From the NCBI GenBank assembly GCA_903899015.1, contig CAIUHP010000038.1, positions 1 to 64,000 of the forward strand: a DNA stretch of 64,000 nucleotides. Reading direction: 5' to 3'. Both the position numbers and the translations under genes were made by a program. This DNA is from an uncultured Armatimonadota bacterium (GTDB lineage: Bacteria; Armatimonadota; Fimbriimonadia; Fimbriimonadales; Fimbriimonadaceae). Shown in pieces: positions 60,066-64,000 of this stretch (its first letter is position 1; every line of letters begins with the position of its first letter). The notes beneath the pieces were generated by a model that searched no databases, was not told where the DNA came from, and saw only the letters and a program-made list of their open reading frames with translations.

Positions 60066-62498
60066 CTAGTGCAGCACGGTCAGATAAGCGCTAGCCCCAG
60101 AACTTCCATCGGTCGCAAATACCAACGAAGTCAGGGTGGATTGAACTGGCTTCGTTGTGACGGAGAAATTCACCGATGAAGAGCCAGCGGGGACTAAGAC
60201 CGTTGTAGGTAGACCGACGATGCCCGGCGCTCCAGCGGTAAGTTTTACAAGCCAGCCGCCGACTGGCGCAGGGCCTGTCAATGTCACCGTTCCGGTCGCA
60301 CTGGTTCCTCCATTGACCGAAGTCGGCGCGACCGAAACGCTTGTAATTCCGTCGCCTAATACCGTCAGCGTTGTGGATTGGTACGAATTCCCATCCGACG
60401 CGTAAATTCCGGTGGTGTAGGTGTGGCTCGACTCCTTTCCAGAGATCGTGAAGGTCACACTGCTTGCTCCGGCAGGAACGGTGACCGTTCCGGGAAGGCT
60501 CACCGCTCCCGGGACCCCAGCAGATAGATTCACCTTCCATCCGCCAGTGGATGCAGGTAACAGGAGCGTAATCGTTCCAGTTGAAGTGCCGTTTCCTCCG
60601 ATTGTGGTCGGCGAAACAGAAAGTCCGGTGATAAGGTTGCCAACAACGCTAACCGTTGTTGACTTATAGGCAAGTGCGTCCGATGCATAAATCCCGATGG
60701 TCAAAGACCGAGATGTCGCCTTGGTGGTGATTGGAAATGTTACTGACGTTGCTCCTGAGGGGACAACGACGCTCGCGGGAACGGTTACCTCACTCGGAAC
60801 ACCGGACGACAGGTTGACCGTCCATCCATTTGCCGGGGCCGAGGTGTTCAGAGTAATCGTGCCGGTGGTATTCGCGCCGGCCGATATCGTCGTGGGACTC
60901 ACGGTTAAATTTGTAATTCCACAACTTCGAACGGTCAGGTTTGCACTGTGCCAAATGACAGAGTCGTGGGCGCTAATCAGATAGCTGTTAGTCGGCGTCG
61001 AAGTGAGGGAAGTGATCGTGAATGTTGCACTTGATGCTCCCGCCGGGATCGTAACGGTGGCAGGTACGGATACGAAATAGGGGCTTCCACTAATGAGGGT
61101 GACTGTCCAGCCGCCAGCTGGCGCAGGTCCTCCCAAAGTCACTGTTCCAGTTGAAGTAGAACCGGCTCCGATCGAAACCGGGTTTACCGTTACTGACTGA
61201 AGTGCAGTGGTCGCTACGGTTAGAGTTGCGGTCGACTGCGAACTATTTGAGGTAGCCGTTATGAGATCGTTGAATGGAATCGCCCACATTTGAGGAGATG
61301 AAATCGTAAATGTCGCGCTAGATGAGCCTTCAGGCACCGTTACCGATGTTGGCACCGTAACGTAGGTCGGATATTGATGACTCAAGTTAACAACCTGCCC
61401 TCCAGGTGAAGCATTCCAACTCAGAGTCACGGTCGCAGTGGAAGTTGTTACACCTCCTGTAATTGTAGAAGGGCTCAAGGACAGGCTGGATACTGTAGGC
61501 GTACCTGGCGTCCCAATCTCGTAGATCGTGCCGTACGTGGACGCAACATAAAGGCTGCTTCCCGAGCCGATTGCGCACGCAGAATTATAAGAGTCGGCAT
61601 TGGTTTGGCCAGTTGAGTTTGTCCAAACGAGCGTTCCCGATCCGTTGAAAGCGTAAACCAATCCGTTGCCAGTCGGTACGTAAATTGTGCCGTCAGCATC
61701 GACCGAACACGAAGAGTTATAGCGATCGTTGTTAGTTAAGCCAAGATTGTTTGACCAAAGCGATGAGCCATCGGTGCCGATTGCATACAAGGTCCCAAGT
61801 CGACCACAAGCGTACAAGACACCACCTGGTCCAACCGAAGCTGACGACGTAAAGGTGTCTCCATTGGTCCATGCCGCGGCATTGGTCCAAGAATGCGATC
61901 CGTTCGAATGGAAAGCATAAAGAGTTCCGCTAAGGGCAGCCAGGTAGAGAGTTCCGTCAGAACCAATCGTACAAGACGAGTTGAAGGCATCGGTTCCAGC
62001 GTAGTCGCTGTTAGCCCAGCTCAAGGTTCCATCTGAATTGACTGCGTAGAGGTAGCCCGCGTTTCCCGCAATATAAATCGTGCCATCTGACCCAATTGAG
62101 CATCCAGCCAAAAAGCTGTCGCTATTCAAGAATCCCGCGTTATTGGCCCATTTTAGAGTTCCATTGGGATTGAACGCATAAAGATTGCCCCAGTATCCAG
62201 GTTCGTAGATTGTGCCGTCAGAACCGACTGTGCAATTTGAGTTAAATGTGTCTCCACTCGTTGCCGCATCCGTGTTCATCCATTTCGAAGTTCCATCGGG
62301 ATTGATGGCATACAAATTGCCATTCGCACCGGGCTGGTAAATCGTGCCATCTGATCCAATGGTGCAGGAAGCATTGAAGCTCTCATTTGCAGAGCTTGAG
62401 AATGCTGCGCTATTGGTCCACTTGGTTGTGCCGTTTGGATTAAGGGCGTAGAGGTTGCCATTGCCGCCCGGAACGTAAATAGTTCCATCGGAAGCAAT
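60066..62498 (-). pseudogene. Main part of PQQ-like surface protein after in-frame TGA
   Basis: In the same frame as the N-terminal fragment, directly after its TGA, about 810 codons continue. They cover the rest of PQQ-like repeat 1 and repeats 2-8 (each about 40 residues, type CTIGSDGTIY...GNLYAxNPDGTxxWxN), followed by five repeats of about 95 residues (type LSVSPTTIGGNGTSTGTITL...VPAGASSVTFTI), ending at 60066. A TTG (62315) could start translation, but no signal peptide would be attached. Without the stop the protein would be a 900-residue secreted propeller with Ig-like modules. Function unknown. Confidence 0.65.
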
Positions 62499-62786
62499 TC
62501 AGCAGGAGTTGTAAAAGCTGTCGAAATTCGAACCACCAGCGCTGTTCGACCAGTAAGTTGCACCATTGGAGCCACTACCCGTTCCATTGCTGTTGTTGAA
62601 GTTGTTGGCTCCCGCCACGGGCCAGGGTGCCCCTACTTGGTAGGCAAAAGATCGATGCCCCGGCGTCCGGTTTACTCGAGATGGATTCGCAGATTGTCGT
62701 TTGTTCTGCACCCGGCCAGACGTTGACTGCCCCAGACAAAAAGGCGCGACAAGCAAGGCCAAGCAAATTATTCCAGCTATCTTCAA
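62499..62786 (-). CDS. N-terminal fragment of PQQ-like surface protein
   Basis: A 95-residue product. A signal peptide (about 1-19, ending CLGQS) is followed by a Ser/Asn-rich linker (NNFNNSNGTGSGSNG) and the beginning of PQQ-like repeat 1 (NFDSFYNSC). It ends at TGA 62499-62501. All other copies of the repeat have Thr, Ser or Ala at this place (FNASCTIGSDG, FNSNCTVGSDG), so the stop replaces a normal residue. As it stands it would be a tiny exported peptide. Confidence 0.6.
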   Translation of the reverse strand: MKIAGIICLALLVAPFCLGQSTSGRVQNKRQSANPSRVNRTPGHRSFAYQVGAPWPVAGANNFNNSNGTGSGSNGATYWSNSAGGSNFDSFYNSC

Positions 62787-62832
62787 ATAGAAAACTCCCT
62801 GTTTCTAATCCAAATCGGACATTACCGAAAGG

Positions 62833-62858
62833 GCACAATCGTGCTTCCCGGATTGTGC
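62833..62858 (-). promoter_or_regulatory. Hairpin between DUF5612 and PQQ-like genes
   Basis: GCACAATC (62833-62840) and GATTGTGC (62851-62858) are perfect 8-bp arms. A second pair, CCTGTTGA (62860-62867) and TCAACAGG (62918-62925), lies next to it. Terminator of the upstream gene or leader of the downstream gene; no clear T-run. Confidence 0.4.
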
Positions 62859-62977
62859 GCCTGTTGACTGGAAAACGGAAGATGGTAGGGACCTTTACAT
62901 CGAGAAATGCGGTCGATTCAACAGGTGTTCTTTGTTTGACTGAGCCTTACCCTCTATAAATCAAAGATTCCGGTTGC

Positions 62978-63634
62978 CTAAAATCGCTGGCCGCGTACCC
63001 GATCAACGTTGAATTGAGCGGTGTCGGCAATCGCCATGACGGCCATCGTTCCGGCTTGAACGGGATCTGTCACAACGAAGTCGGCAGCGCTAGGAACACT
63101 TCCGGCCATCGCGAGTGAAATCACCGGAATGCCGTATTGAGCTCTCAGTTCACGCACCGCAACCGTAATTTCTCCACCCATAATGCTGCCCGCCAGAACG
63201 AGAATCTTGGCTCGCGGCAATCTACCAACCGCTCGGACGGCTTCCGCGAGCATCTTTTCCCCGACGAGTGGGATCGTGTCCACACTGATGCGTTCGCCTC
63301 GCAAGTTATGTCGGTCCGCTTCTGAAACGGCGCCCATGACTACTTGAGCAACTTGGGCTCCTCCACCCATTACAATGACGCGCTTCCCGAAAATGGACTT
63401 GACGGTGTCGGTGATTTCCACTCGATCGACGTTCGGAACTGTTAAGAGTTGGGTCTTGAGTTCATTTTCCTCGAAGTCACCGGAAATCTCAAAGTGGATC
63501 TCGGTACGTGTTCCAGGATCGTGATGAACCATGTCGATGTTGGCACCCGTATCTGCGATACAAGTCGTCAAATCTCGAAAGAGTCCCGTTCGATCCGAGG
63601 CGAAAACACTGAGCCCCACGTGTGCCATGCCCAA
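62978..63634 (-). CDS. ACT domain plus DUF5612 protein
   Basis: A 218-residue protein. An N-terminal ACT domain (about 4-80, VGLSVFASDRTGLFRDLTTCIADTGANI) is followed by a domain matching DUF5612: RVIVMGGGAQVAQVVMGAVSEADRHN, then RGERISVDTIPLVGE, then VLAGSIMGG and FVVTDPVQAGTMAVM. The latter family is best known from methanogenic archaea and is not characterised; the glycine-rich motif suggests nucleotide or cofactor binding. ACT implies control by an amino acid. ATG 63634 starts the frame; ATG 63628 is an alternative. Confidence 0.8.
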   Translation of the reverse strand: MGMAHVGLSVFASDRTGLFRDLTTCIADTGANIDMVHHDPGTRTEIHFEISGDFEENELKTQLLTVPNVDRVEITDTVKSIFGKRVIVMGGGAQVAQVVMGAVSEADRHNLRGERISVDTIPLVGEKMLAEAVRAVGRLPRAKILVLAGSIMGGEITVAVRELRAQYGIPVISLAMAGSVPSAADFVVTDPVQAGTMAVMAIADTAQFNVDRVRGQRF

Positions 63635-63677
63635 ATACTACTCAGGTCTGGTTTGGCAGGGCTGCGGCGCTGGAGGC

Positions 63678-63719
63678 AAAAAAAGGCCTCTGCCCCCTGA
63701 GAGAGGGGTTGCAGAGGCC
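63678..63719 (-). terminator. Leftward intrinsic terminator
   Basis: GGCCTCTGC (63685-63693) and GCAGAGGCC (63711-63719), with CCCC/GGGG inside, form a strong stem. On the minus strand it is followed by TTTTTTT (A-run 63678-63684). The transcript it ends must come from beyond 63720. Confidence 0.8.
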
Positions 63720-64000
63720 AGTGCCATGTTTACATCTCATCGGATGCTTAAGCTTTCTAGTCTTTAATTCGGACTTGAATTGAGTAAAGACCTTTCTCCG
63801 AGTCCTTGTCTGTCCCTATTTTCTGTATTTACTAAAGCAAGTCTAAAATTCGGTTGAATCCATTCGTTCAGTTTTGAGTCGTGATCGAGCGACTAGGGTG
63901 GCCGGTATCCAAGTGAATCCAAGGCCTAATAATTCAGTAAGACCTAATAAATGTAGCCATGACTACATTTATAGGTAGAATCCTCATATTCTAATTTTTA
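63720..64000. other. Non-coding end region with inverted repeats
   Basis: No credible reading frame was found on either strand. It lies upstream of a leftward terminator (63678-63719). It contains GTCTTT and AAAGAC arms around 63768-63797 and a perfect 10-bp pair, ATAAATGTAG (63947-63956) with CTACATTTAT (63963-63972). It may hold a small RNA or the long 3' untranslated end of a gene outside the window. Confidence 0.35.

Noticed and set aside
60066-62315. PQQ-like protein starting at TTG 62315
   Set aside because: It would start in the middle of a repeat without a signal peptide; an interrupted longer gene from 62786 explains the sequence better.
16528-62786. TAG or TGA recoded as sense codons throughout the genome
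   Set aside because: Both codons also end intact genes at overlaps and tight junctions, and two different stops are involved.
1-64000. CRISPR arrays, insertion sequences or prophage
   Set aside because: No regularly spaced short repeats, transposase, integrase or phage structural genes were recognised on either strand.

Overview
The window is about 64 kb of densely packed bacterial chromosome, roughly half GC by eye, with frequent GTG and TTG starts and many short or overlapping gene junctions. Gene content suggests a diderm heterotroph: a GmhA-type sedoheptulose-7-phosphate isomerase, an ArnT-like glycosyltransferase, a possible outer-membrane barrel, many signal peptides, FecR/DUF6600 and PQQ-like surface proteins, and a BlaI/M56 pair. 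The mix fits Armatimonadota (Fimbriimonadia-like) best. That placement is inference from family composition; there is no rRNA here to test it. No insertion sequence, phage, CRISPR array or origin was seen.

Layout. 1-5.5 kb: esterase, SpoU-type RNA methyltransferase, Gfo/Idh oxidoreductase, and a gatC-gatA-membrane protein operon. 5.5-9 kb: a thioredoxin-fold protein without CxxC, tRNA-Ser(CGA), an anti-sigma-like membrane protein and a SnoaL-like protein. 9-20 kb: GH3 beta-glucosidase with PA14, a GH141-like beta-helix, an HTH regulator leading a secreted-protein locus, and a pectate-lyase-like beta-helix. 20-28.3 kb: split chromate transporter, D-2-hydroxyacid dehydrogenase, DUF5117-type zinc protease, BlaI/M56 regulatory pair. 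28.3-43.4 kb: gmhA, GT39, hybrid kinase plus M61 peptidase, alpha-galactosidase-like hydrolase, thyX, CBM9-like protein, FecR/DUF6600 protein with 60-bp repeats, SGNH hydrolase. 43.5-64 kb: M16 peptidase, argB, metallophosphatase, secG, CBS-DUF1385 protein, the efp / two-CW membrane protein / RtcA-like operon, plsC, MFS transporter, CE2-like esterase, M3 peptidase, lethal-factor-like peptidase, PQQ-like surface protein and an ACT-DUF5612 protein.

Together the genes describe a scavenger of polysaccharide and protein. There are several carbohydrate-active enzymes and at least six metallopeptidase families (M56, M61, M16, M3, DUF5117 zincin, lethal-factor-like), mixed with housekeeping genes for translation (gatCA, efp, tRNA-Ser), secretion (secG), arginine (argB) and thymidylate (thyX).

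Most notable: (1) three long genes are each cut by one in-frame stop with clear homology continuing in the same frame afterwards (TAG at 17797, TAG at 32481 on the minus strand, TGA at 62499 on the minus strand); (2) efp is followed by an unusual membrane protein with an eight-cysteine two-CW-like domain and then by an RtcA homologue whose catalytic His appears to be Arg; (3) several starts are covered or abutted by strong inverted repeats (14804-14847, 35176-35227, 57264-57300), which suggests structure-based control of translation or operators placed over starts.
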